A DNA stretch of 64,000 bases, from positions 1-64,000 of the forward strand of contig NZ_JAIVFQ010000027.1 in assembly GCF_020829495.1 (NCBI RefSeq), in the 5' to 3' direction. Below the pieces are notes generated by a model. It did no database searches and had not been told where the DNA came from. It saw only the letters and a program-made list of their open reading frames with translations. This DNA is from Nostoc favosum CHAB5714. Lineage in GTDB: Bacteria; Cyanobacteriota; Cyanobacteriia; Cyanobacteriales; Nostocaceae. Shown here piece by piece: positions 35,359 through 45,900 of the stretch. Positions within the stretch are counted from its first letter, which is position 1; every line of letters starts with the position of its first letter. The position numbers were made by a program, and so were the translations under genes.

Positions 35359-37119
35359 CTAAGACGCTAGTAATTGTGGCTGAGACATTAAACTCTGGAG
35401 AGTATGACGCATTTGAGCGATCGCTTGGATTTGATAATAACCAGTTTCCTGGAATTGCTCTAAAGATTCTCCAATTCCTTGCAGCTTTTGCCGTAATCCA
35501 TCTAAAGAATCCTGAATTGGTTGTAGTGCTTCTTGATAAAGATTCACTCGACCACAGCATTCAGCAGTTGTTCTTCTTAGGGATAGTAAGTTTTCCTCGA
35601 TCGCTTTCAGTTCTTGGTGCTTTTCATCTAGATCGTGAGTTTGATTGTCAATCATTCCCTGATTTAGCTCAATACCAGAACGAATCTGATCAATCTCACG
35701 TTCCAGCTTTTGGATTTCCTGTGAATATTGTTGTCGCTGGGTTTCAATTTGTAACAGAATCGGTTCTAAATTAACTTTATTACCCTCTTCTTCATCAACA
35801 ACAGTATGTCCTTGTCGCCGTAGCAATACAGCTTGGTGTTGCTTGAGAAACTTTTGATGCTGTAACATATTGCGGCGTTGTCCCACCAAACTGGAGTTTA
35901 GCATCTGATAGAGGTCTTTTTCATCCGTTAGTTCCAGTTCCAAATTGATATGGTCATGGTCAGATGCGTGATTTAATTTATTTTGCAGTTCTTCTATAGC
36001 TTCTTGTTTATATTTCAGTTCTTGTTCTTGATCGTGAACAAAGCTAGCGTCTATTTCTAACTTATACTGCAAGTCTTGAACTATCTTTTGCAGTTCTTCT
36101 AAAGGCATTTTCTCTAAAGCTTCCACATCAGCTTGCTGGCCGAGAACTACACCACCAGACGTTGCGGACAAAGAGTGAATTTGTTGATATAACTCTTCGG
36201 CGTTGCGTAACTGCTCTTTGATTATCCGAGCATACTCTTGCTTGCTGGTAAGGTCTGCTGTGTTTATCTGCAATTGGGCTGTTTGCTGGACTAGAGAATT
36301 TTGTGCTTGTTGCAGTGCATTTTGGCGATCGCTAAAGGTTTGTGACAATAGCTCGACTTCTTCTTGCTGTTGTGCGATCGCAGTTTTTTGCTCCTCCAGT
36401 TTTTGCCAGTGCGGGGTAAGAATAGCTTGCTGCTTTTCGACCAATTCAAAGGCCAGATGGAGGTGTTCTCTTACTGTTTCCGTGGGAGCAACACGACTAG
36501 ACAAGCGATCGAGTAACTCACTCATTACCCGACTTTGCTCCTCATCTAAAACCGTCCCCTGTGGGAAATCCGCAAGACGTTCCTCCAGACGGCGCTGCTC
36601 ACCCCGCAAATGCTCCCAAGCGCCTTCCAATTCTAGGCGATTGCGCTCAACTTCTGTTTGTAACCGTTCAATTTCCTGGCGGGATGTGTCAACTTCCTGT
36701 TTTTGCTCCTCTAGTTGTTGCAACTCTTCCTCCAATAGTTGCAACTGTTCTGAGCGTACTTCCATGTCCATTTCACGGCGATTCAACTCTTGCGCCTGAA
36801 ACGTCAGCGATTGCTTCCACTGATCAATTTCATCTTCCTTGAGCTTAAATTTCTCCAATTGGCGGGAAAAATTCTGCAAAATGTTGACTAGTGGCCGCCC
36901 TGCTTCTTGAATCCGCTGCACTTGACGATTTGGATTCAGTTCAACCAGTACCAAAGCACCATCATTTAATTTGCTTGCGTCTTCAGCGGCAATCACTTCT
37001 TCCGACACAGGACTCCAATTCTGGTCAGTTCGCTGGCAAGCTAGTAGTTTCAGTTCAGTTTTGCCACCGCCACTGAGTAAACCACCTTTCTGTTTTTGTA
37101 CTTCTGCTAAATACAGCAC
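35359..37119 (-). CDS. hmpF: Hormogonium motility protein HmpF
   Basis: The 586-residue product starts with a conserved globular N-terminus (MLYLAEVQKQKGGLLSGGGKTELKLLACQRTDQNWSPV) and continues as long coiled coils rich in Gln/Glu/Leu (about 80-560). This is the architecture of HmpF, the protein needed for type IV pilus motility in filamentous cyanobacteria, located at cell poles. The start is GTG 37119 with AAGGA shortly upstream. It diverges from hmpA-E, the known arrangement of the hmp locus. There is no signal peptide or membrane segment. Confidence 0.92.
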   Translation of the reverse strand: MLYLAEVQKQKGGLLSGGGKTELKLLACQRTDQNWSPVSEEVIAAEDASKLNDGALVLVELNPNRQVQRIQEAGRPLVNILQNFSRQLEKFKLKEDEIDQWKQSLTFQAQELNRREMDMEVRSEQLQLLEEELQQLEEQKQEVDTSRQEIERLQTEVERNRLELEGAWEHLRGEQRRLEERLADFPQGTVLDEEQSRVMSELLDRLSSRVAPTETVREHLHLAFELVEKQQAILTPHWQKLEEQKTAIAQQQEEVELLSQTFSDRQNALQQAQNSLVQQTAQLQINTADLTSKQEYARIIKEQLRNAEELYQQIHSLSATSGGVVLGQQADVEALEKMPLEELQKIVQDLQYKLEIDASFVHDQEQELKYKQEAIEELQNKLNHASDHDHINLELELTDEKDLYQMLNSSLVGQRRNMLQHQKFLKQHQAVLLRRQGHTVVDEEEGNKVNLEPILLQIETQRQQYSQEIQKLEREIDQIRSGIELNQGMIDNQTHDLDEKHQELKAIEENLLSLRRTTAECCGRVNLYQEALQPIQDSLDGLRQKLQGIGESLEQFQETGYYQIQAIAQMRHTLQSLMSQPQLLAS

Positions 37120-37498
37120 ACCGTTAGTCCTTATTGATGCACTTAAAGTTTATGTTTTGGGATATACCTTAAATAATTCTGTTAACTTCTCTCACTGAAC
37201 CGAAGTTTAGGAGAACAAGACAGACAAAACTATAGACGCCAGATATTACGTCTTGATATTTATAAAAGCGAGTTGGTCGCGCCTTTATATTTTGTACTGA
37301 TGACAGTGATGATGACTTCCGTGTTAACACTAGCTTTGTCAAAGTGTATTACGAAAGATTAAACTTTATAGCTGAATCTATAGCAATTCTCCTTTGGATG
37401 CAACAGATCGTAGGGAACATTGCTTGTATGTGTCAACTTAAGCCCAAACCCATTTAAAAATAATATTAACCGCATTAGAAGGAGTATTTTTTAGCTAA
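37120..37498. promoter_or_regulatory. Divergent hmpF/hmpA intergenic region
   Basis: A 379-bp spacer between divergent motility genes. It must contain both promoters, which in hormogonium-forming Nostoc depend on the hormogonium sigma cascade; no specific box is called here. GAAGGAG (37478-37484) lies upstream of the hmpA start with long spacing. No small gene is seen. Confidence 0.55.
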
Positions 37499-38677
37499 AT
37501 GCAGGGAAATTTAAATGAAATTGATATTTGCAGTATCTTGCAATTGATTGAGTTGGGACAACGAACTGGGCAGCTATGGGTGAGAGCTACTAGCTCTCAC
37601 CATAACAACAAACTGAGTGGAGAGGGAGCAAGCATTTATCGCCTCAAACAACAGTCTTGGTTCGTCTTTTTCCTCAATGGTCAAATTATCTATTGCCAAG
37701 AAGGTGAGAGTAGTTTATCCAGAATTAACGATTATTTACGTCATTATCGAGTCGAGATGCGACTTACCGACAAACAAATTGCCTCTTTATCATCAACCGA
37801 CGCGCCAGAGTATGCTTATCTGTGGGCACTCTTGGAGCGAAATATTATCAACCCCAAGATAGCTGGTAGTATCATTCACGGCTTGGTACATGAAACCCTC
37901 TTTGACCTGCTGAGTTTACACCAAGGGAACTTCATTTTCCATCAGGGTGCGGCACTTGCCCCGCAATTAAACACTTTCGAGATTGCTCCATTTGTTACAA
38001 AAATTACGAAGCAGGTGCAAGAGTGGAAGCAACTGTATCCACACATTCAGTCTCCAGAACAATTGCCAGTACTATCTGACAAAGTTCAGCTACAATCCTC
38101 CCTACCAGAAGCAACTGTGGAGAAATTACAACATTGGGCTGATGGTAAAACATCCTTGCGTCAACTAGCTCGCTATCTCAACCGAGACATTTTGACAGTC
38201 GCTAAGGCAATATATCCATACGTGCAACAGAGTTGGTTACAGCTAGTATATTCAGTTACGACTGAACCAGATCCCCACACTGATAACGGGGAATTGAAGG
38301 GAAAACACAGGGGGCGAATAGTATGTATTGACGATGCGATCGCCATCGGTGAAACTATAAATTCCATCTTACAAGCACAAGGTTATGAAGCGATCGCTCT
38401 CACCAATCCTTTAGAGGCACTGAGTCTGGTTTTTCAACTAAAACCGGATTTAATTTTATGCGACATTGCCATGTCGGAATTGGAGGGGTACGAGGTTTGC
38501 GCCATGCTGCGACATTCAACAGCATTTCGGCTCACACCAATTATCATGCTCACTGGTAAAGATGGATTTATTGATCGAGTCAAAGCTAGTATGGTCGGGG
38601 CAACAGATTATTTAACAAAACCATTTACAGACACTGAGTTACTTATGCTCGTAGAGAAATATATCAACAACCAATGA
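37499..38677 (+). CDS. hmpA: PatA-like response regulator HmpA
   Basis: The 392-residue product has an N-terminal PATAN/DUF4388-type domain (MQGNLNEIDICSILQLIELGQRTGQLWV, about 1-240) and a C-terminal receiver (about 270-390) with IVCIDDA, phospho-acceptor Asp in LILCDIAMSELEGYE, TGKDG and YLTKPF. This PatA/PixG-like layout is the first gene of Nostoc chemotaxis-like operons and affects pilus motility. It is followed by CheY, CheW, receptor and CheA genes. A 307-base gap with tandem repeats separates it from hmpB. Confidence 0.9.
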   Translation: MQGNLNEIDICSILQLIELGQRTGQLWVRATSSHHNNKLSGEGASIYRLKQQSWFVFFLNGQIIYCQEGESSLSRINDYLRHYRVEMRLTDKQIASLSSTDAPEYAYLWALLERNIINPKIAGSIIHGLVHETLFDLLSLHQGNFIFHQGAALAPQLNTFEIAPFVTKITKQVQEWKQLYPHIQSPEQLPVLSDKVQLQSSLPEATVEKLQHWADGKTSLRQLARYLNRDILTVAKAIYPYVQQSWLQLVYSVTTEPDPHTDNGELKGKHRGRIVCIDDAIAIGETINSILQAQGYEAIALTNPLEALSLVFQLKPDLILCDIAMSELEGYEVCAMLRHSTAFRLTPIIMLTGKDGFIDRVKASMVGATDYLTKPFTDTELLMLVEKYINNQ

Positions 38678-38984
38678 AAATTGGGGATTGGGGACTGGGG
38701 ATTGGGCATGGGGCATTGGGCATTGATCATATCTCCCTCATCTCCCTCATCTCCCTTATCTCCCTCATCTCCCTCATCTATGGAGCATATAAAGTGATCC
38801 AAGATTTGTTGATCTACTAAAAGATGAGTTAAAAGATGTTATCACAGAGTCAGCCAACTTAGTGAAACGTCAATATCCAGGAAAATAGTGAGAACATACA
38901 ATTAATTTATACAGTTAATACTTGCGGGGGAATCAAAGAATGTTCCAAATAGGAACGTTTACATCAGGGGGTAAATAGACACTT
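38678..38984. repeat. TCTCCCTCA tandem repeats between hmpA and hmpB
   Basis: GGGGATTGGGGACTGGGG-type words (38682-38725) are followed by about five TCTCCCTCA copies at 38731-38779. The remaining 200 bases hold no gene and could contain an internal promoter. Confidence 0.85.
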
Positions 38985-39350
38985 ATGAGTACAGTTCTGA
39001 TTGTGGAAGACAGTATCGCGCAAAGGGAGATGATTACAGACCTCCTGAAAGCAACTGGCCTAACAGTAACCCATGCCAGTGATGGATTAGAAGCATTGGA
39101 GGCAATTCAAATAGCACCTCCCGATTTAGTGGTATTGGATATTGTCATGCCCCGAATGAACGGCTACGAAGTTTGTCGGCGCTTAAAATCCGATCCAAAA
39201 ACCCAAAATGTCCCTGTGGTTATGTGTTCTTCCAAAGGCGAAGAATTTGATCGCTATTGGGGCATGAAGCAGGGTGCAGACGCTTACATAGCCAAACCTT
39301 TTCAACCAACCGAGTTGGTGGGAACAGTCAAACAACTGCTGCGAGGATAA
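38985..39350 (+). CDS. hmpB: CheY-like response regulator HmpB
   Basis: A single receiver of 121 residues: MSTVLIVEDSIAQREMI, phospho-acceptor Asp in VVLDIVMPRMNGYEVC, conserved Ser/Thr in VVMCSSKG and Lys in IAKPF. It matches the small CheY protein of Nostoc chemotaxis-like clusters and takes phosphate from the CheA-type HmpE. The CheW-like gene begins 13 bases after its stop. Confidence 0.93.
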   Translation: MSTVLIVEDSIAQREMITDLLKATGLTVTHASDGLEALEAIQIAPPDLVVLDIVMPRMNGYEVCRRLKSDPKTQNVPVVMCSSKGEEFDRYWGMKQGADAYIAKPFQPTELVGTVKQLLRG

Positions 39351-39363
39351 GGACAAAAGCAAT

Positions 39364-39894
39364 ATGGTCAGCAAACCGGACTTTTTAAGTGGCAGTGGTC
39401 AAGACCATTTCCGACCAGAATTACAAGTAGAAAGTCCTGAAGGTGAGTTACATTTGAGGTTTTACATTCCCTCGCATCAGGAGTTTGCACTACAAGCAAC
39501 TGGCATTCGGGAGGTAATTGAACTAAGTCCTGATAGAATCACTCCGATTCCTAATGCTTCTCCTTTACTTTTGGGTACTCTAAATTTACGAGGTCGAGTT
39601 ATTTGGGTAGCTGATTTGGGTCAATTTCTTGGGGAAGCAAGTGCATTAAACACGGATAGAGCTGAAATTTCGGTGATTGCCATTGAAGAGCAAGACACAA
39701 TAGTGGGTTTAGCAGTAGAGGAAATTGGTGGCATGGACTGGTTGGATGTCCAGAATCTCATGCCACCAACTAGTGTTCCAGATACTATGGCTCCCTTTTT
39801 ACGTGGAGAGTGGTTATTAGATGCTAAAAACAATCAGTGTCTACGACTGCTCGATCAAATGGCAATTTTACGGAGTGCTAGGTGGGCAGGATGA
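39364..39894 (+). CDS. hmpC: CheW-like coupling protein HmpC
   Basis: The 176-residue CheW-domain protein ([69 protein letters not shown]) joins receptor HmpD to kinase HmpE in a signalling array at the cell poles or septa. It has a short N-terminal extension before the CheW fold. Its end lies 14 bases before the preferred start of hmpD. Confidence 0.93.
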   Translation: MVSKPDFLSGSGQDHFRPELQVESPEGELHLRFYIPSHQEFALQATGIREVIELSPDRITPIPNASPLLLGTLNLRGRVIWVADLGQFLGEASALNTDRAEISVIAIEEQDTIVGLAVEEIGGMDWLDVQNLMPPTSVPDTMAPFLRGEWLLDAKNNQCLRLLDQMAILRSARWAG

Positions 39895-39908
39895 AATTGG
39901 AGGAGGAA

Positions 39909-42842
39909 ATGGCAGCAAGTATTGATAATTACGAGCCAACATATCAACAGGCGATGACCGCCTATGTTCAAAGGAATTATGAGGTTGCCGCCACTTTAGT
40001 TGACCAAGTGGTGCAAAATTTACCAAATGACCCCAACTCCCATTTGCTAAGGGGTCACATTTACTATGTTTTACAGCAGTACGATGTAGCAAAAGAAGAA
40101 TATCAACAGGTATTACGCTTGACTGACGATCAAGAAATTATTGGTTTTGCCAATAATGGAATTGAGAATATCAATCAATATTTACAATCATTCGGTGGGG
40201 AAATTGATACATCAGATAGTCAAGAGCAAATTAATTCCCCAGAGATGTCTGATGCACTGGTATATAGCGAACAAGAATTAGAAGATTTGGGCGCTAGTAA
40301 GGATTTTGACAGCAATAACCTTGATTTGAACTTTTTTGGAGAGCATCAAGAACCTGTAAATGGCGTTGAGGAACTATCTTCAAAAAGTCCATTTGATATA
40401 CCAACAGAAGATAGTATTGGAACGAGACAAATATCAGATTCTTCTACAGCTTATGGTGACGATCCTTTTGCTTTCAATGAAGAACTACAGGAACAAGAGT
40501 TAAATAACAGCAAATGGGAGGAGAAAGCAGAATTAGAGTTGCCTGCTTTCTGGCAGGAAGATATATCAGAAGAGAACTACGAAGAATCATTAGTAAATAG
40601 TCATTTTTCAGATAATGGGAAAAATTCCGATCGCGGGAATTCAGCTATTGACAATAATAACTCTTCATCTTCTAATTCCAAAACTGGGAATAACGAGAAT
40701 AATTTCCCTGATTTATTGAGTGAGCCAAAGTCCCCAGAGCTTAGTAATGAAGACTTGGAATATACAAAATCTAGTTTGGGAGACGAAACTTTATTTATTG
40801 TTCAAGAAGAACTTAAAAATAGTTCATCAACAAATAGCAACAGTCAATATGATTTGCCTGAAACCGAAGCACCCGATTGGTTGAAATCAAAAACTTTTGC
40901 AGATGAAGAAGCTTTTGCGCCGAATTTATCTGATGATGCTTCGTCTTTTAGCAACAATTTTTCTGTAAAAGAAAAGCAGTTTAAATCAGGCGAAGTTATC
41001 GGTAAAAATAGCTTTGATGACGATGATAATTTTGATATGGAAGCATTTGAGTCTGCCTTTGGCTCAGAAGGGTTAAGCCCTTATGAAGACTCAAACAATA
41101 TACTGAATGGAGAAAATTCTAAAAGCAATATAGAATTTTTAGATGACTTTGAGGAATTTGATGATTTAGGTAACATTCCAGGGTTTGACCTGCTCGAAGG
41201 AGATTCTAACTTCGCTGATCTAGCAATGCATTCTGCTTCATCAGAAACTAGTGGCAGTGGACGTTCTCAAGTCGTGGAAGCTTCTGCAAGTAGTGCAGCT
41301 AGCGATCGCGAAGAGGAATTATTCACAATGACTGGTTCCCATGAAGAAGTTCCAGTCTTTAGCCAAACAGATGTCTCAAAACTAGAACCCAACGTCAGCG
41401 TTGAGCAAGGATGGTTAGCACCATTAGAAAATGCCTCCATAGAAAGGAAACAATGGTTAATTGCTGGAAGTGTGGGCATTGTCTCGGCACTGGTTGTAGC
41501 CACAGTTAGCTTTGTCGCTACCACATTTTCGCCAGCCCAACAACGAGAATCAGTGCGGAACACAGGTTGGGCAATGTCATTAGCAGCTGGGATTGCAGGT
41601 TTTACCACCGCAGGTGTCATGGGAAATCTTGCACTCAAACAAATTCGGCGCACAACTGATGATCTCCAAGCTCAGTTTGAGGCTGTGCGTCAAGGAAATT
41701 TGAATGCTCAAGCCACAGTATTTTCCGAAGATGAATTGGGCCATTTAGCTACTGGCTTTAATGAAATGGCACGGGTAATTTTCACGACTACAAATGAAGC
41801 CCAACGGAAAGCCGATGAACAAGAGGAAGCCAAAGAAAACCTGCAACGCCAAGTGATTCGCCTTTTGGATGATGTGGAAGGAGCTGCTAGAGGTGATTTA
41901 ACAGTCCAAGCGGAAGTGACAGCCGACGTATTGGGAGCGGTAGCTGACGCCTTTAACCTGACAATTCAAAACCTGCGGGATATTGTGCAACAGGTAAAAG
42001 TGGCGGCGAAGGATGTAACAAAAGGTGCAACCAACTCTGAAACTTTTGCGAGAGCCTTATCTAGTGATGCTTTGCGCCAAGCAGAAGAGTTGGCAGTGAC
42101 GCTCAATTCTGTACAAGTAATGACTGACTCGATTCAGCGGGTAGCAGAGGCGGCGCGGGAAGCCGAAACGGTTGCGCGTGATGCTAGTACGATCGCTCTC
42201 AAAGGTGGCGAAGCAGTAGAAAATACTGTGGCGGGGATTTTGGAAATTCGAGAAACCGTTGCCGAAACCACTCGAAAAGTGAAGCGGTTAGCGGAATCTT
42301 CCCAAGAAATTTCTAAAATTGTGGCGTTGATTTCCCAAATTGCTTCGAGAACAAACTTACTGGCACTCAATGCTAGTATTGAGGCGGCAAGGGCGGGAGA
42401 AGCTGGACGCGGGTTTGCGATCGTAGCAGACGAAGTGCGCCAGTTAGCAGACAAATCTGCTAAATCTCTGAAGGAAATTGAACAAATTGTGATGCAAATC
42501 CAAAGCGAAACAGGCTCTGTAATGACCGCGATGGAAGAAGGCACACAACAAGTAATTAAAGGTACAAAATTGGCAGAAGAAGCGAAGCGATCGCTCGAAA
42601 ACATTATTCAAGTGGCGAATCGCATCGATATTCTTGTACGCTCAATTACCAGCGACACTGTGGAACAAACTGAAACTTCCCGCGCCGTCGCTCACGTAAT
42701 GCAATCAGTAGAACTCACCGCGCAAGAAACTTCCCAGGAAGCACAGCGAGTTTCAGGTGCGCTACAACACTTAGTTGGTGTATCCCGTGACTTGATCGCC
42801 TCCGTTGAACGTTTCCGAGTGGAAACTACGGAAACCAGGTAA
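39909..42842 (+). CDS. hmpD: Methyl-accepting chemotaxis-like protein HmpD
   Basis: The roughly 977-residue product has an N-terminal TPR-like region ([31 protein letters not shown], about 1-85), an acidic Asp/Glu/Ser/Asn-rich linker (about 90-500), two membrane helices ([38 protein letters not shown]), HAMP-like parts and a methyl-accepting signalling domain whose tip reads [20 protein letters not shown]. Between the two helices there are only about 20 residues, so no periplasmic sensor exists and input must come from inside or through the membrane. ATG 39909 follows GGAGG; the GTG at 39882 would overlap hmpC. Confidence 0.92.
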   Translation: MAASIDNYEPTYQQAMTAYVQRNYEVAATLVDQVVQNLPNDPNSHLLRGHIYYVLQQYDVAKEEYQQVLRLTDDQEIIGFANNGIENINQYLQSFGGEIDTSDSQEQINSPEMSDALVYSEQELEDLGASKDFDSNNLDLNFFGEHQEPVNGVEELSSKSPFDIPTEDSIGTRQISDSSTAYGDDPFAFNEELQEQELNNSKWEEKAELELPAFWQEDISEENYEESLVNSHFSDNGKNSDRGNSAIDNNNSSSSNSKTGNNENNFPDLLSEPKSPELSNEDLEYTKSSLGDETLFIVQEELKNSSSTNSNSQYDLPETEAPDWLKSKTFADEEAFAPNLSDDASSFSNNFSVKEKQFKSGEVIGKNSFDDDDNFDMEAFESAFGSEGLSPYEDSNNILNGENSKSNIEFLDDFEEFDDLGNIPGFDLLEGDSNFADLAMHSASSETSGSGRSQVVEASASSAASDREEELFTMTGSHEEVPVFSQTDVSKLEPNVSVEQGWLAPLENASIERKQWLIAGSVGIVSALVVATVSFVATTFSPAQQRESVRNTGWAMSLAAGIAGFTTAGVMGNLALKQIRRTTDDLQAQFEAVRQGNLNAQATVFSEDELGHLATGFNEMARVIFTTTNEAQRKADEQEEAKENLQRQVIRLLDDVEGAARGDLTVQAEVTADVLGAVADAFNLTIQNLRDIVQQVKVAAKDVTKGATNSETFARALSSDALRQAEELAVTLNSVQVMTDSIQRVAEAAREAETVARDASTIALKGGEAVENTVAGILEIRETVAETTRKVKRLAESSQEISKIVALISQIASRTNLLALNASIEAARAGEAGRGFAIVADEVRQLADKSAKSLKEIEQIVMQIQSETGSVMTAMEEGTQQVIKGTKLAEEAKRSLENIIQVANRIDILVRSITSDTVEQTETSRAVAHVMQSVELTAQETSQEAQRVSGALQHLVGVSRDLIASVERFRVETTETR

Positions 42843-42951
42843 CAAAGTTAGGAGTTGGGAGTGAGGAGTTAGAAATAAAAATCACAACTCACATCTCATA
42901 ACTCATAACTCATAATTCATAACTCATAACTCATAACTCATAACTTTTGCT
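42843..42951. repeat. TCATAAC heptamer array before hmpE
   Basis: About seven copies of TCATAAC lie at 42893-42946, ending four bases before the hmpE start codon region. The array fills the place where a Shine-Dalgarno sequence would be expected; none is seen. Confidence 0.85.
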
Positions 42952-45900
42952 ATGCTGCCGGAACAACAACAGCGGATTTTGGGTTACTTTATCGAAGAAG
43001 CCAGGGATCACCTGAATACCATTGAGCAGGGCTTGCTGAATTTAGAGGGTACACTGAACGACCCGGAAATGATCAGTGAAGTCTTCCGGGCGGCTCACTC
43101 CATCAAAGGAGGAGCGGCGATGCTTGGATTGACTAGCATCCAGCATACCTCTCACCGTCTGGAAGATTGTTTTAAAGTTCTCAAAGATAATCCGGTTCAG
43201 ATTGACCAAAAGTTAGAGTCTTTATTTCTTGGTGTATCTGATACCCTGAAAGCGCTGTTAGAGCATTTGAGCGGGCCTTATGGTCTTTCTGAAGATGCAG
43301 CTAATACTTTGATGTCAGAAACTGAGCCAGTCTTTCAATGGCTGTATCAGCATCTGGAACTACTTGTAGAACAAGGAAAAAATGGAGTAGCTAGCACAAC
43401 AGAACGACACACAACCTCTGTAGAGAATGTCTCCACACTTACAGAACTTTTCCTGCGGCGAGATATTCCCAGTTTGCCAGAAGACACCCATCAGGAATCT
43501 CCAGAAATATCACTCTCAGTAACACCCCAAGAGGTGCGAGACAATGCTGCGCGATCGCCTCTCACCGCCAAAGAAAATAATTGGGGCGAATTTCAAGCCC
43601 AGGTGCTGCAAAGACTGCGGGAAATGTTGCAACTGTTTAAGCAAACAACAACACCCTCAACTCGACAAAACCTTCAGGAATGCTGTTACCAGTTAGTTAG
43701 ACTTGGTGAAACTTGGAATTTGTCCAAGTGGTGTGGTTTGTGTCAAGCAGCAGCCAGTGCGATCGGCAATCCTGAAAATACCTATCTCACTTTAGCTAAA
43801 ATTGTCATTACCGAAATCAAGCAAGCTCAAGAATTAGTCTTGCAAGGTAGGGAAGCCGAAATTGCAATTAGTCAGCAACTAGAAGCGCTTTTGAACTTTG
43901 CAGAAATTGAGTTATTAGAAGTTACCCCTAATTTGTTTGACGAACAGTCTGCGGCTTTGACAGAATTATCAATTGCCTCAGAGCCAATTCGATCTGCTAA
44001 CAGCGAGCCGTTAGTCATAACTAACCTAGCCCAGACAACTGAAGAACTTAATCTAGACGAGGATACTAGCGATCACGCAACGTTAGCAAGTCCGCGAGCG
44101 TCTGGCTACGCCAACGTCAAGGGCGATCGCCCCTATATTCAACAAGGGACACCACTAAACGCTGCTACTCACACTAGTCTTACTTTCACCACACATGAAG
44201 AAGTACATCCAATCAGTAGCAATCTTGACCCCAATGGCCCAGAGGTAGGAATAGCTGAGTTAAATACCCTTGCCGATTTATTTGACGGTGATACTCCCGA
44301 ACTAGATGAAAGCTGGCATCAACAAGAAACCTTAGATATTGTTGCCACGGATGATTTTGGAATTGATTTCAGCAGCACAGACGCTGAGGATGCTAATAGC
44401 GATTTATCCGATTTCCTCTCTTTTGATGAAGATACAAGCAACGAGCAGCACCCAACAACCACAGCCACTACAGAAGATTTATCTTTGTTATTTGGCGACA
44501 ATTTCCTAGAAAAAGAGAATTCAGAATCGCAAAATCAACAAACATCTCCTACGACTTTAGAGTTAAGCGATATTAACGTACTTGATATAAATTTAGACTC
44601 TTCTTCCCAAGATTTACAAAAATTTATTGATATTTATAGTGATACAAACCTGCTTCCTGATGTCAACAAAAACGATGTGGTTGAAGATTTATTGACACTG
44701 ACGCTAGATGATGATATAGAACTATTACCTACAGGCGAAGTAACTCAACCAGAAACAGAGGTGAACGCCTCTGTGAAACTATCTACCAACCAACAAAACA
44801 GTTTTGATAACTTATTCTTAGAAACTAGAAATGCAAATTGGGTAGAAGAAATTACCCCTAGTGACTACGTAGAATTACCCCAGGAAACAGGCTTGTCTTT
44901 AGACAGCCTATTTGCTGAAATGGAAGAACAGACACTACTGCCTACAAGTGAACCAGAACTTGGTGATTTATTTGATACATCTCCAACAACAGCACCTGAG
45001 TTTTCTGAATCAGAAAATGATCTGAGCAACTTCTGGAACCAGGAAACCACAGAGGAACAGGACGAATTCAATTCCTTAATTGAGCAAAATGTGGAAAGGG
45101 CGTTAGAAGAGAGTTTGTTTGCTGCAACTAATGACATTTTTGCCGACAGTCAGCAGCCAATACCTTCTCCTATAGCCAGTTTTGACATAGAAGAAGATTT
45201 TGATCTCAATTTCCAGCACCAAGAGCAGCTAGATTTGATATTCTCATCAGATTCTGGAGATGATTTATTTGATGAGTTAACACCGAGTAACCCAAGTATT
45301 TCCCCTGCAATCAGCGATCGCATACAGCCCTTTGCGCCTGAAACGCCTTTGTTGGCGCAGCATCTAGGGGAAGAAATTATCAAGCGATCGCAACAACCAG
45401 AAGCTTTAGATTTTGTTCCAGAATTTACTAATCAGCCCTCAGAGATATCTGCTGTTGATCTGGAACTTGATTCATTCAACCCTTTCGATGAAAATCCGCA
45501 ACTGCTGTTTGAGGATGTAGCTACATCCACTTATATTCAGATGGAAACCACAGATAATACTGTGGATGAACTATCAGCTACAGAAAATATCAACTTTGGG
45601 GAAACTTCAGATTTAGGATCACTTCAACCACAGCCAGATGATTCATTCGACTCTTTCGATGAAAATCCGCAACTGCTGTTTGAGGATGTCGCTACATCCA
45701 CCTATATTCAGATGGAAACCACAGATAATAATACTGTGGATGAACTATCGGCTATAGAAACTTCTCTTGATATTAATTTTGGGGAAACTTCAGATTTAGC
45801 ATCATTTCAAGCACAGCCAGATGATTCATTCGACTCTTTCGATGAAAATCCGCAACTGCTGTTTGAAGATGTCGCTACATCCACCTATATTCAGATGGAA

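Noticed and set aside
36203-36799. 198-residue Cys/Ser-rich frame opposite hmpF
   Set aside because: Antisense shadow of the Gln/Glu-rich coiled coil of hmpF.
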